Source: Colletotrichum lupini
Lineage: Eukaryota; Ascomycota; Sordariomycetes; Glomerellales; Glomerellaceae
NCBI RefSeq assembly: GCF_023278565.1
Contig: NC_064675.1
Location: forward strand, 2,480,001 to 2,544,000
Length of the DNA: 64,000 nucleotides
Direction of reading: 5' to 3'
Of the stretch, positions 21,180 through 33,003 are shown in pieces. The notes under the pieces are model-generated. The model saw only the letters and a program-made list of their open reading frames with translations, made no database searches and was not told the DNA's origin. Both the position numbers and the translations under genes were made by a program. Position 1 is the stretch's first letter. Each line of letters starts with the position of its first letter.

Positions 21180-23359
21180 ATGACGATTTCGGAGACTGTC
21201 GCATCAACGACGGCCAGTGGGAGCCATGGTCCGGCGTCGGTGCCTCCAAAGGCAGATAGTCAATCTCATGAGGGCAGCAGTGATTCCGCAGCTCTCGAGA
21301 CTGACATGCTCATCATCGGCGCAGGTCCTGCCGGGGCCTCACTGGCTTGTTTCCTCGCATCAAACGGTTCGTTCTGAGTGCGATTGGTTCTCAATGGGAG
21401 CTACCTTAGGCTGATATGTATCTTGACCTAGGACTTAAGGGAATCATGATCAGCGCAAGCCCCTCGACCGCAGATACACCGCGAGCTCATATCACAAACA
21501 TGGCAGCTCTGGGTATGTTCTAGTTTCCGCTGGTCTCCGACCGCTTCTTTCCGATGTTCACCGCGAAAACTTTTTGACATGTCTTCAGAGTGTCTCCGTG
21601 ATATTGGTTTGGACAGAGAGCTTCAAGCGATTGCGACACAGGGTCATTGCATGCAGCACACGCGTTGGTGTTATAGCATGGCGGGTGAGGAGTTTGCGCG
21701 TATCCCTTCATGGGGAAGTGATCCCAGAAGAAAGGTAACTATTCAACACTTCACGCTCAGGTTCTTACCAGGCAAAGATCTCAGAAGCTCACTTCACTTT
21801 AGGGTGACTACGAACTCGCGAGCCCCTGCGACCCCGTCGACATACCACAAACCGCATTAGAACCGATCTTGGTTCGATACGCAGCACACCACGGCTTTGT
21901 CGTGAGATTCAACACCAAGCTCGTAACCTGGAGCAGGGAATCTTCTCCCGAAGGGAGGTACTTAGCCACCGTCTGGGACATGGTTTCCAAGACCCACTAC
22001 TCCATACGGACGAAATACATCTTTGGCGCAGACGGTGCTCGAAGTCTCGTCGCAAAGACACTCCAACTACCTCTGGTAGCAAAGCCTGGCGGGGGCCTGG
22101 CCATCAACGTTCTCGTCAAGGCCGACCTCTCTCATCTAATGGACCACCGAAAGGGCAACTTGCACTGGTTGATGCAGCCCGGGGTAGACCATCCCAGCTT
22201 CGGCTGGATGGGCATCGCGAGGATGGTGAAGCTGTGGTTCGAGTGGATGTTCATCCTGTTTCCGGACAAGGACTTTGACCCGTCGGCCGAGGTGACTGAA
22301 GAGGCGTACAAGAAGCGGGTCAAAGAATTCATCGGGGACGATACTGAAGTCGAGGTCCTTTCTGTCTCGAAGTGGTTCGTCAACGATATTGTTGCCGAGA
22401 GGTACTCAGAGGGGAACATGTCAGTAAGCCCCCGACGGACCTTTCATCCTCGTACATCCATCGCCATGGCACAAAGCTAACGAGAAATCAGATTCTGCCT
22501 CGGCGACGCAGTCCACCGCCACCCCCCGATGAACGGCCTCGGCTCAAACACCTGCATCCAAGACGCCTTCAACCTAGCTTGGAAAATCGCCCACGTCGAA
22601 AAGGGACATGCCGGTGCCGCCCTCCTCGAAACCTACAGCGTCGAACGGCAGCCCGTCGGTCTCGGGATCGTTGCCCGCGCCAACGAAGCCTTCCGAGACC
22701 ACTATGCCGTGTGGCAGTCCCTGGGCATGCTGGAGAAGACGGCGGAAGAACGCGCCGCTGTCTTTGCGCAGCTCTCGTACACGACGAGAGAGGGGCGTGA
22801 GAAGCGCCGCGCGTTCCGCGAGGCTATTGGCCGGACGGCGCACGAGTTTCATGGGCTTGGCGTTGAGATGAACCAGGTTTACTCAGGGCCGGCGATCTAT
22901 GCGGAGGATGAAGATGGGCCGTATGCGCCTTCAACGCAGGAAGCTGAGGACCCTGTTGCGTATTACGGTCCTGGTACTTATCCTGGCCGACGAATTCCTC
23001 ATGTATGGCTAAATAGGGCGGTACCGAAGGAGCCCGTTTCAACTATTGATTTGGCTGGCAAAGGTGGCTTTACCATCTTCACCGGTCCCGGCGGGAGTCT
23101 TTGGCGCGAAGCGGCTGCTGCGGTTTCGGCGAAGCTGGGTTGCGAGATCAGGGTCTACTCCATTGGTTTCCGCCAGGATTGGGAGGACGTTTACTATGAG
23201 TGGGAGCGCGTTCAGGGGGTTGAGGAGTCGGGTGTTGTTCTCGTTCGACCGGATCGCTTTGTGGCTTGGAGACAGAGTGAGGTATCTGCTGACTTGGAAT
23301 CGTGTTTCCAGAAGCTCCTGCTGGTGATGAAGACCGTCCTGCGCCGTGTTGATGAATGA
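21180..23359 (+). CDS. FAD-dependent phenol hydroxylase (TfdB/PheA type)
   Basis: Exons 21180-21366, 21432-21512, 21589-21734, 21803-22419 and 22492-23359, 632 residues. After a 40-residue polar N-terminal extension come the FAD dinucleotide motif GAGPAG (47-52), the DG motif FGADGARS (about 212-219) and the second FAD motif FCLGDAVHRHPPMNG (about 345-359). A thioredoxin-like C-terminal dimerisation domain follows. This is the order in group A flavoprotein hydroxylases such as 2,4-dichlorophenol 6-monooxygenase. Expected reaction: NAD(P)H- and O2-dependent ortho-hydroxylation of a phenol to a catechol, the substrate type of the neighbouring extradiol dioxygenase. Intron 4 uses a weaker donor GTCAGT, chosen because it alone restores the GD motif frame. 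Exact phenol unknown. Confidence 0.88.
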
Positions 23360-24104
23360 TGGAGTTTTAGTGCCATAGACATACTTGAGTTAGACTTGTC
23401 AGATCTACTTATACATTGCTCCCAGTATTCTCTGGATTCTAGTGTCTCATCAGAAGACCACAATATTTTTTCCACGAGTTTTCTGGTGGTCGTTGTGGCC
23501 TGGATTGACTTCGATCAGCTGGTGAAACTCGCTCTTTTCCAACATGTGCGACATGAGCGTCCTGCGGTTTGGCCAATTGCAGCTTTCTACCTTCCTAGGT
23601 CTTGGCTGTCCACTTACGTGTCAAAGCTTATCCTGCAACGAATATAATGTAGATAGGGAAGCGGAAGTGGTGACAGAAAGTGGAACCGGGTGGCTGGAAG
23701 TTGCTACTCAATCCTCACGATGGCTACGAAAGGTCCCATAATCATTCCCGGTTTTTGCAGCCGCTGCTTTTGGGGAGCTTTCGCGAGCACCTTGAATTTG
23801 TGGGATCGAAGACTCCCGTACATGTAGTCATTGACCCTTTTATAAGAGTGTAGTTCTTGCTGACATTTCGTTTGAAGATGAAAGAGGCGCAGGGGAGTGC
23901 AAAAGCGCTGATTAGACCAACATACAGTAGTGAAGCGAAATGATATCTAGATCGACTGGCGGCAAGGTAGAGAAATGGCAGTTCACATTTGTCATTCCTC
24001 TACAGCATGGCTTATTACCCGTATCGTTTGCTAAGTCTAGAAGTCACACTGGCATCGTCGGAACCACCAGGCCTAACCGCCAATTTGAGTCTCTTATGGT
24101 CAAG
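23360..24104. other. Convergent spacer
   Basis: 745 bp between the stop codons of the FAD monooxygenase and the P450. Holds only 3-prime flanks as far as I can see. Confidence 0.5.
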
Positions 24105-26110
24105 TCAGTCATACTGAGCCAACAAAGTCTCAGCCTCCTTGAACTCCCGTCGGATCGTCTCAATATGAGCCTGACTCCTCGGTGTAATCCGAACAGGAAA
24201 CTCCAAAGGCGCCTGCAAAATCCCAGGATTATACGCATGCGGATCCAAAAGCACAACCTTGCCTGTGACAGGTTCCACTGGCTCAGCAAACTCGAAAGCC
24301 CAAAGAAGCTTGGAGGCGATACGCCACATGTTGCGCTCCGCGAGGTGGATGCCGGGACAGATGCGACGGCCGGCGCCGTAGTTGTAGTGGTCTCTGTTCT
24401 CCCACTCCGGGCTGCCTGCGTAGTCGTTGGCTAGCTTGGGGTGCTTGAGGTACCTGTCCGGATCGAATCGCTCTGCGTCGGGGTAGTTTTCTTCGGTGTG
24501 ATGGAGGGCCCAGGTGGGTATGAAGATTGTTGAGTCTTTTGGGATCAACATGCCATTGTATTCATCATCTTTAGACACGTTCTCGTTAGTACTACTGTTG
24601 GTGGGACAACGAGGTGTCCGGTATCATGAACGAACCTTGGCGAACTTTGTGCGGAAGGGCAGTGACAGCACTGGATGTTTCCGTATGATTAGTTCTATAA
24701 ATGCTTCCACGAGAGATGACAAAGTGGCGAGAATACTTACACCGGACGCCAGCGCATACCCTCCTTAACGATGCAGTTCACATAAGGTAGCTCCGAAAAA
24801 TCATCCCAGCGAGGAGACCGACCACTCCCACAAGCCTCATCAATCTCAACCTGTGCTTTCCTCTGGGCATCAGGATGCAGCGCAAAAGCGAGGACCAGAG
24901 TCAAAAGTTGCGCGGCAGTGGTGTCGGCACCACCCTCGATGATTTCCCCCATGAGATTGGTGAAGGCGTGCTGGCTGATCTGTTCGGGCCAACCCCTCTC
25001 TTCGTACTCGTCAAGCAGGCCGTCGATGATGCAGTTTCGTCTCTCTCCGCGCGTGCGACGCTCTTCGACGAGTCGACGTGCTTTGGACCAGGTCGCGTCC
25101 ATTGTCTTACCGGCGTCGAGTGCGCGGCGTTTCCAGAAGGCCATTGAGGAGGGGATGTATCGCAGGAAGGTGAAGACGTCTACCGGAGGGGCGGCTCCAG
25201 GCTCCATTGATGCTGTCCACTATGGGGGTTCACGTTAGTACACTGATGTCTGCCTGTGTGCCATGCAAACTTGATCTCACCTTTGCCATTACATCGTAGA
25301 CTCCCTAGATCTGTATATTAGCTCGGACTTCACAACGAAAGGGGGCCAAGCTAAGCGTCACTGCATTGATTGAAATAGCTTACATGTCCCCAGAAAGAGT
25401 TCATATCGGGTGCTCTAAAGCCGTATGTGATGGATGTTACCACTGAAGCAGTGTACCTACGGATCTCGTTGAAGAACCCCTCAGGTTTGTCTAGAAGGCG
25501 AGTCATTAAAACCGTGGCCCTTTCACAAACATGTCAGCAACCATGAAAAGACAACTCAGAAAAAGGAGTCTGATGTCTGTTGGTAGCTTACTCTGCCTCT
25601 TGAACTCGAAAGTGTTGCTCGTCAAGCCTCTTTGGAGAGAAGTTGTGCGAAATCACCTTGCGTTTAGACCGCCATGTGGTGTCCATCTGCTCGAGAGCGA
25701 GGTGGTCACCGTGTGTGAGTAATCTCCCCACATAACTAGGAGGTCGATCGGAGTAAATGCTGCCTTTCTCTACGAGAAGCTTATGGACAGCCTCACGGTC
25801 ACATAGGACGATGATCGAGGATGGTCCAACTTTCAAGGAGGAAATTGATCCGTATTGAAGTGCCCATTCTCGCAACCTAGACCGTTGAACATTCTCAGCT
25901 CACGCGTCCCATGAAGTAATAACATTTGACTGAAATAGGATACAGGTTTACTCACTGCTTGTAAAGCCCTGTTCTGGGGATCTGATGAGAGTTTCCGAGG
26001 ACTGGCAGTGTAGGTGGTCCAGGTGGCATCCGCGGATCTCGTTTTCCTATCTGCAAAGTCTTATGCAGCAAGACGCCGAAAATGAGAGTTATAATTGCAA
26101 GTTGCCACAT
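24105..26110 (-). CDS. Cytochrome P450 monooxygenase (OrdA-like)
   Basis: Seven exons: 25956-26110, 25592-25876, 25384-25519, 25281-25304, 24741-25219, 24636-24670 and 24105-24568; 525 residues. An N-terminal membrane anchor (residues 2-20) is followed by the hinge MPPGPPTLPVLGN. The I-helix oxygen-activation motif GADTT lies at 297-301, ExxR is EGMR at 353-356, and the heme-binding loop YGAGRRICPG has its Cys ligand at 442. All P450 key residues are present. Exon 4 is only 24 nt and exon 6 only 35 nt, each bounded by good splice signals. The sequence resembles the OrdA-like oxidoreductase P450s of fungal clusters. It is ER-bound and would need the host P450 reductase. It shares a promoter region with the Zn2Cys6 regulator. 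Substrate unknown. Confidence 0.9.
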
Positions 26111-26815
26111 CTCAATCAATTTCAAGATATCTACTGAGCTACTTCATCATTGGAACGAGTAGCCTCCATTGCTTTTGTACACGCCCATCCATACTACCCT
26201 ACACCTCTGGTGTCGACCAACACTCGTGAAGTTAACATCTACATCCTCGTTAGAAATGCTCTTACACTGATTGGACCCGGACGAATCTCCATCTGTCAAA
26301 GGCATGGTGTTCCTGAACGAAATTTGTCCGGCGGGGTACATACTGTGAGAGAATCAGTCCGGGGGCGGGGAACCGGCTCCTACGGGAACCCCGCGTTTCT
26401 CTTCTACCAACCAACATGTCTTGCCATATTCTTATTCGTTATAGCGTGAGATCAGGAATGGTCCTTGGCCCTTGGCCGTTGAGCTGCCCCCCAACGCCTA
26501 GCAGCTTTCCCCGGATTTGCAAGATGCCAGATGCCAGAACGGGCTTGGCTTTGGGGCCAGGATCCGGACAACTATGGGGTCTTGTTCCCCGCAACCCGGT
26601 CCAGCCGCGGCCCCAGCCGGTATGAGTGGCAGCGGAGCTTTCCACGTCATTTTGCAGCACTTATTGGGGGGCTTTGTGAAACTGACTGACCCACCATAGG
26701 TGCCGCAAAAGCACCAAACAAGATCGCGTCCCCTGCGGACCCCTTCCAGACTGGTTGAATGCACACGATCTTGACTTCCTACACAGTTGCTTGGCCTTCA
26801 GTGACCTACTTGACC
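26111..26815. promoter_or_regulatory. Bidirectional promoter of P450 and Zn2Cys6 regulator
   Basis: 705 bp between divergent starts. It includes CGG-N4-CCG (26366-26375) within a GC-rich patch with several more CGG and CCG triplets, a plausible autoregulatory site. The right half around 26550-26700 is also GC-rich. Regulatory role inferred from layout. Confidence 0.45.
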
Positions 26816-29569
26816 ATGGTACCTGATGGTGATAGAGACACGGGAGTGCCATCTCCGAGCCGTACTCAAGAGGGCGTCACTCAGGAGGGCGAGATATCAG
26901 ATCTTGCTTGCAAATCATGCAAGAGGTGAGAGAGATCGTCTGTCTCTTCGCCCATGTTTACAGCACCACAATTGACTGACACTTCCCTGATTGGGAACTC
27001 AGGAGGAAAGCAAAATGGTGGGTCATTTCATACTCTAGCTTTTACTGCTCTCTTCCAGCGCTCACCTGCATGTATCCGTGTGGTCTAACAATACCAGTGA
27101 TCGTCTTTTACCAAGCTGTACACTCTGCGAGAGAAATTCCCAGGCGTGCGATTATCCATCAACGCGACTAAAACCAGGCCCAAAGACAGGTACCGCACTA
27201 GCACTGTAAATTGAGCTCCATGTCTGAGCCGGCTGACAGCGAACTACCAAGGCTCACGACATCGTAAGCGGCGGCGATTAAGCAGCAGTCTCGCTCATGT
27301 TGACGAAGAACAGCATGTCGAGGCGGAGGACGACGCCCTCTCCGTGAGACCGGAAGTCTGCTCGAGATCACTGCCCGCTGTTGAACCACAACTCCTTGGC
27401 TTCCTTTCTACGGGGCTTACAGACCACGATGACTTGGCCAGTCTTCACTCGGACTCTTCGTACATTTCCGATACACGCTTCGTTCGCGCCATCAGCTTGT
27501 CCGCCCTTGTCCATCCATCTCACGACGTAAACTTGACGCCCCCTTCAAGTGTCCCCTCGCCGAACCGTCGCGGCTTCTTCTTGCAACTTGCCGGCGCTCA
27601 AAACACATTGCAGCAGGTATGCGAGTCGCTAGACTTGTCAATCGCATCGCTGCAAACATTGTGAGAGGATCAGGCTTTCACTAATTGATGTAGGCGGCTT
27701 CGCCTGGTCACTAACATCTACTTCAGGACCGACGCATATTTCGACAACATGACTGCATTCTCACTCTTCCATCAACCTTCATTCGGAGACAAGGTCCAGG
27801 GAATCAAGAATGCACTTCACCTCAAGGCGCTATTGGCATCAATGTTCTCCTTCTCAGCTCGTTTCGCCACAGCTCCCGATGCAGAGTCTCCGCCAACAAT
27901 GGAAGCCTACAGCGGCCCAAGCCATGAGCAACTACACAAATCGGCAATGGGTTTCGTCAACGAGGCAATCGAAGAATACGACGACAAGCCCCCGCCACTT
28001 TGCATCCTCCAGGCTCTCATATTATGCACCTTCTATGAGCTCACAAGAGGCGTCCGCGGTCGCGCATGGCGAATGCTGGGCAACTGCGTCAGAATCGCCT
28101 ACGAGCAACGACTTCATCTTGTTGACAGCATCACGCAAGCCAGACCTCAGCCAGGAACGTCTGGCGTCGCTCAATGGTCGGCGATGGAGGAGAGGCGCCG
28201 CAGCTGGTGGGCCATCTGGCAGATGGACATATTCGCCTCGACGGTGCACAGATTGCCCACCGCGATTGACCAGAGCGTAGGCATGAACGAGAATCACCTC
28301 CCGGTGCCAGACGTGATGTGGTTTCAAAACATGTACCAACCGAGCTGTCCGCTTGATCCTGCTCCATTGGAGCGGGCGAAGAAGCTGAGCAAGTCTGGGA
28401 ACACCAGCGATGTCGCGTGGTTCATCGTTCTCAATTCTATCATGCGTAACGCTCAGGTTCTGGCTCGCGGCAATCTTCACAGCGTGCTTTCGGACCTCAG
28501 TCCCGCACCGAGAGCCGATTCTCGGCCTCTCAAGCAGTATCTCCACGGATCATTCCGCAAAAGGCAGTCGGCAGAAGATGGGCAACAGCTACCCGTTCTC
28601 ATCGGAGCTCTCAAGCAGACTGTCGCGCTACTACCAAGATCACTCACATACCAAGGGGCTCAACTGGACTTCAAGTCCACGGGTACTTCGTCGAGCAGCG
28701 ATTGCCCTCAGCTGCCATCCGAGAGACGTTCGAATGCTTCACAGCACGCAATCTACCTCATGATCCAGCTAGCACGATTCATGATCTACCACCATTTCGC
28801 ATTTAACGAGATCTTACTAGGCACAATTTTCTCAGAAACAGACAGTCCTCCTTCATTTGGGTGGACATCGTCATCCAAGGATGAAAAGGAGAGGCTGTCC
28901 AACTCAGAAGGCCTCCGGAACTGTCTCGAGGCATCAGACGACATCCATTCCATCGTCAGCCGCTCTTCAGAAACACACATACAATGGACGAACCCATTCT
29001 TGGCGAGTACGGTATGGCTCGCCGCCTCATTACAGGTCCTCCGCAAAGTGTTTGCACCGTCGACGTGTAACGAGGCATCGGAGATGAAGATCAAGGAGCT
29101 CCGTGCAGTATGTCAGAAATATACCGACTTTTGGGGAACGCCTGAAAGTCTCTTACAAAATCTTGATTCGTTGGAGGAACGGCTAGCACAGAAAAAGGCA
29201 GAGATTGCGGCGATTGAAGCGACTCACATGCTAGGCTGCGCATCATATCAACACGCTGGACATCATACCTCCGCCTTCAACGGAACGAGTTCATTGCAGA
29301 ACTTTGGCCTCATGATGGGGCCTGAGCTGGACCAGAACTCTTTGTTCACATCCGTAGGGCCGGGACACCAATGCCAAGACGTGCCCACACCAATGTCGCC
29401 GCGTAACGCTTCAACCGCCCATGCCAACTGGTTTGTTGACGGGCAGCAAGATGGCGCGGAGGGTACTACAGATGGATTAGGGATTCCCGGTCTCAATGCT
29501 TCGGATGAGTTTGCCGGATTTCCGGAGGGTGACCCGGAGCTGAGCTTCTTCATGTCTACCTTATTGTAA
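26816..29569 (+). CDS. Zn2Cys6 transcription factor with fungal_trans domain, likely cluster regulator
   Basis: Exons 26816-26925, 27003-27017, 27098-27189, 27252-27660 and 27727-29569, 822 residues. The zinc cluster has Cys at 32, 35, 42, 49, 52 and 59 (C-x2-C-x6-C-x6-C-x2-C-x6-C). It is encoded across three exons, the middle one just 15 nt (the end of one Arg codon, then Arg-Lys-Ala-Lys and part of Cys). A basic linker SRHRKRRR follows. From about residue 200 on is the fungal-specific transcription factor domain, with FHQPSF and the LGNCVRIAYEQRLH helix. The long variable C-terminus is probably an activation region. It sits inside the catabolic cluster, divergent from the P450, and most likely controls it, but targets are not shown by sequence. 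Splice choices restore all six cysteines. Confidence 0.88.
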
Positions 29570-30097
29570 TGAGTGCGTGATACCCCTTGTCAGATCGAGG
29601 ATAGATTTAAGTCTCCAAGGCAGTCAGCGTTGAATTCTGGAATCGATTTTCTTCGAAGTCGTGATAAGGTTGCTTGAGATTCTTTTCACAAGGCGTGACT
29701 GCCGCCGGGCTAGGCTGGCTTGACGTATTTCTACTCCAGGTCGACCGATTACAGTATGCAACTGTGTGCGCCGTTCAGTCTTTCACAGTAGAATTACCCA
29801 GTGGAAAGGAATAAGTCCCTGTGTTTCCGGTCAAATGCTAAACTAGTTTGGGCTGCAGTGCGACGGACGGACTGATTCTATGCAAATCTGTCTCAATCCC
29901 ACGTACCGGTCTAATACGAAGCAACGAGAAATAGGTTGTGACATGGGACATAGGCTGTGTACTTTGCGCATTTTGAAATCCGGGAATCAATTCATCTCAC
30001 CATAAACCTTCTTCATTCGAGTACCAGTCTTCGAAGCCATTCACAGCTTCAAGCCAGAGCCTCACAATCACGACCTATCATAACACCACGATACAAG
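29570..30097. other. Spacer before FAH-family gene
   Basis: 528 bp holding the 3-prime flank of the regulator and the promoter of the FAH-family gene. No gene seen. Confidence 0.5.
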
Positions 30098-31189
30098 ATG
30101 AGCCCTTCGTGGACACACTTGGTGCGCTTCGTCGCTGAAGAAAATAATGAGATACACCTAGGCCAGATCGACGCCAGCCAGTATCCTGATGTGGGCCTAG
30201 CGACACTGGAAGGCCAGAAGGTCAAAGCCAACGTCGTAGTTGGAGATGTTTTTGATGGGCGTGTCACAGAAGATGTCTTGCACATTGAACACGTAAGTTC
30301 CGCTATATCTTACCATCTGTGGTTACTTGGTTTGCATGTTTACTGAGAAGATTGTAAACGACCGCTAGCTTCTATCACCCGTCACCGCCGACCAAGTCCC
30401 AATCATCCGATGCATGGGACTCAACTACCGCGACCACGCCAAGGAAGCCAATATGCCCATCCCCGAGGTCCCCGTCCTCTTCATCAAGCCGAGGACAGCT
30501 TTGACTGGCCCGCACCCATCCACGATCAACATCCCCAAGATTTCTCAGGACGGGTCGAGCGACTATGAGGCCGAGCTTTCTCTGGTTCTCTCAAAGTCTG
30601 GCCGTGATATCCCAGAGGAAGAGGCTATGGAATACGTGCTTGGGTATACTTGTAGCAACGACGTCAGCGCCCGGAAGCAGCAGTTCAAGAACAGCCAGTG
30701 GTCTTTCTCGAAAGGTGAGTTGTAAAGAGTCTGCGCATGGGACATTCATGAAGGGCAAGTCGCTCACTTCAGGATTTGGATGCTGACATTTCACAAAGGT
30801 CTGGATGGATCTTGTCCCATAGGGCCTGTCCTGGTTGCAAAATCCGCGATTAAAGACCCCCATTCTCTACAGATTCAAGCCATCTACAACGATCAGGTCG
30901 TCCAAGACTCCAACACGAAGTGAGTTTTCAGTACTCCTTGCACTGATACGAGCGGGCGTTACAGTTGAATGCTGACTTGATGAAAAGGGAGATGATCTTT
31001 ACCATCCCACAGATGATTTCGTTTCTGTCACAGGGTACGACTTTGGAGAAGGGCACAATCATCATGACGGGCACTGGTCCTGGTATTGGCGTGATGAGGG
31101 ACCCGCCCATCACACTCCATGACGGAGATGACATGAGGATTGAGATTTCCGAGATTGGCACTCTTGTCAACCGTGTTCGGTATGAGTGA
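30098..31189 (+). CDS. Fumarylacetoacetate hydrolase-family enzyme (FAHD1-like)
   Basis: Exons 30098-30292, 30369-30714, 30799-30919 and 30988-31189, 287 residues. The FAH fold is shown by GLNYRDHAKE (82-91), the divalent-metal ligands Glu132 and Glu134 in DYEAEL and Asp163 in CSNDVSARKQQ, and GTIIMTGTGPGIGVMR near the C-terminus. Members cleave acylpyruvates or isomerise/hydrolyse ring-fission products: fumarylacetoacetate hydrolase, HpcE, DntG, 2-hydroxypentadienoate enzymes. Next to an extradiol dioxygenase and a phenol hydroxylase, the likely job is hydrolysis or isomerisation of the meta-cleavage product. Introns have consensus signals. No targeting signal is obvious. General acylpyruvase activity remains an alternative. 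Confidence 0.88.
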
Positions 31190-31566
31190 AGCGGTCATCC
31201 AAGGATGTGCTTTGGAGATTCAGATACAAGGCCGGGTTAGACTTAGACATGGTTAAATCCCAAATTCATCGAACTTACGGTCGCAACATGTCTCTAGCGA
31301 CTTTTGTGACTCCCGAAGAGCGAAGCAATTGCGTGGCAATTCACCTATGACTTACCCAGGCTCATTTCGAGGTCCATTCAAGCCTGCGAAGCGGATGATG
31401 GCTCTTAAAATCACCTCTTACATCACTTTCCCAGTCTATCCTTGGTAGCGCACACTAATATAAGCACCGAATCGTGGAAACCCACCCATTCTATTATTTG
31501 CCAGCTATCTCGACATCAGCTTAAAACGACGTGAGTTTTATTTCAATAATTCACCAACGGGGGATC
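31190..31566. other. Convergent spacer FAH-SDR
   Basis: 377 bp between two convergent stop codons; no gene seen. Confidence 0.5.
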
Positions 31567-32520
31567 TCAACTACCGGGTGCCACGCCAATCGTCATGCCG
31601 CCATCAACAGCAAGAACCTGACCCGTCATCCACTTCGACTCCGGCCTGCATAAAAACACTACAACATCAGCAATATCCCCCGCCGTCCCTAATCGAGGCC
31701 ACGGCGTCGCCATCTTCATCAGCTTGTGTATCCCAGCATCCTCAAGATTCCCCCTCGCCAGCCCCGTCGCCACGACGCCCGGCGCTACGCAGTTGATGTT
31801 GATGTAGTCCTTGGCATGGTCCAAAGCACCAGCTCTCGTCATGTGGTTGACCGCAGCTTTTGTCGCGGAGTAGGCCACCTCTCCCGGAAACCCGACGACG
31901 CCCGCGCAGGACGAGATGTTGACGATGCGTCCGCGGCTGCCCCATGCAGGGTCGAGGTCTTGCTGGAGGAACTGGCGGATGGCAAGACGGCACATTTTTG
32001 CGGTGCCGAGGGTGTTTACGGCCGACATTCGTTCCCATAGCTCGTCTGATTCGTCTGCGAAGAGGTGGAATGGGGCCCAGTATCCTGCGCAGTTGATGAG
32101 TATGTCGAGGCGGCCGAACTTCTGCAAACTTGAGTTAGTTGAGACCTAGAGGGAATGAAGGCTGCAGACTTGGGGAAGTTTCTAGCTCACCTCATGTGAC
32201 TTCTTGAAAACATCCTCGACGACTTTGGTGTCTGTGATGTCACCTGGGAAGAAGATGGCCTCGCCTCCCGCGGCGGAAATCACCTCTGCTGTCGTCTTGT
32301 CGATGTCTTCTTCGTAGCCTTTGGAGTTTGGCAGGTCATGAAGATCAAAGGAAACGATTTTGACTCCGAGAGACGCAAGCTGGATGGCGATTGCTCTTCC
32401 GACTGCAGAAGTCACGATCGTCAACATGTGTTGTTGCTACCCTGCTACCTAGAGGCGGGACTCACTGCCAGATGAGGAGCCTGTGACCAACGCCACTTTC
32501 CCATCCAATTGTCTTCCCAT
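31567..32520 (-). CDS. Short-chain dehydrogenase/reductase (classical SDR), first copy
   Basis: Exons 32466-32520, 32191-32402 and 31567-32121, 273 residues. The NAD(P) motif is TGSSSGIG (13-20), formed across intron 1. The NCAG motif is at about 99-102, Ser160 in ISSCAG, and the catalytic pair is Tyr173/Lys177 in YSATK. The C-terminus MTGQVLAVDGGMT is the usual SDR end. Residue FDLHD after beta-strand 2 has an acidic residue that favours NAD over NADP. It probably oxidises or reduces an alcohol or ketone intermediate of the cluster pathway. Substrate is not predictable from sequence. It lies divergent from the second SDR. Confidence 0.86.
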
Positions 32521-33003
32521 CTTTGCAAAACTTTGAATCTGAGAAAGCGAAAAGTCTTTGTAAGAGTCTCGGATTGCTGCTGTTGAGTGAGGTAGAAGTG
32601 GTTCCCGTGTAATTGAAATCGCGGTGGTTCTAAGAATCAGTTTGCAAGACACTACGGTGTGGCATTAGAGGTGTTTGTCTGTCGTTGCAACTTTTAAATC
32701 ACTTCAAAGTCAGAACTGATGCAATTCAAATGGACTTTCAATTTCAGCAATATGTGGTTGATGTCCTGTCTTGGCCGGCATTCGAAAGTTAGGCCGAATA
32801 TCAGTCCGCAGTGAGACGGCAGGCTGAATACGGCGCAATTATCGACCAACACAACCAGGGTGTTGCTTGGATAACGGCTACTCCAACGACCCTTAAGATG
32901 CCTTTCGATACGCAAGAATATTACGGCAAAAAGATCACGAGTTTGTGTCTCATCTCGAGTGTTTCGCCGTGCATGCGCCGATTAGGCAAACCTCGGATTC
33001 GTC
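32521..33003. promoter_or_regulatory. Bidirectional promoter of the two SDR genes
   Basis: 483 bp between divergent start codons. No clear CGG-CCG palindrome was found by eye. Confidence 0.4.

Noticed and set aside
26439..26764. Open frames on both strands in the GC-rich part of the P450-regulator spacer
   Set aside because: Short, overlapping and without family features; the region is better explained as a promoter.
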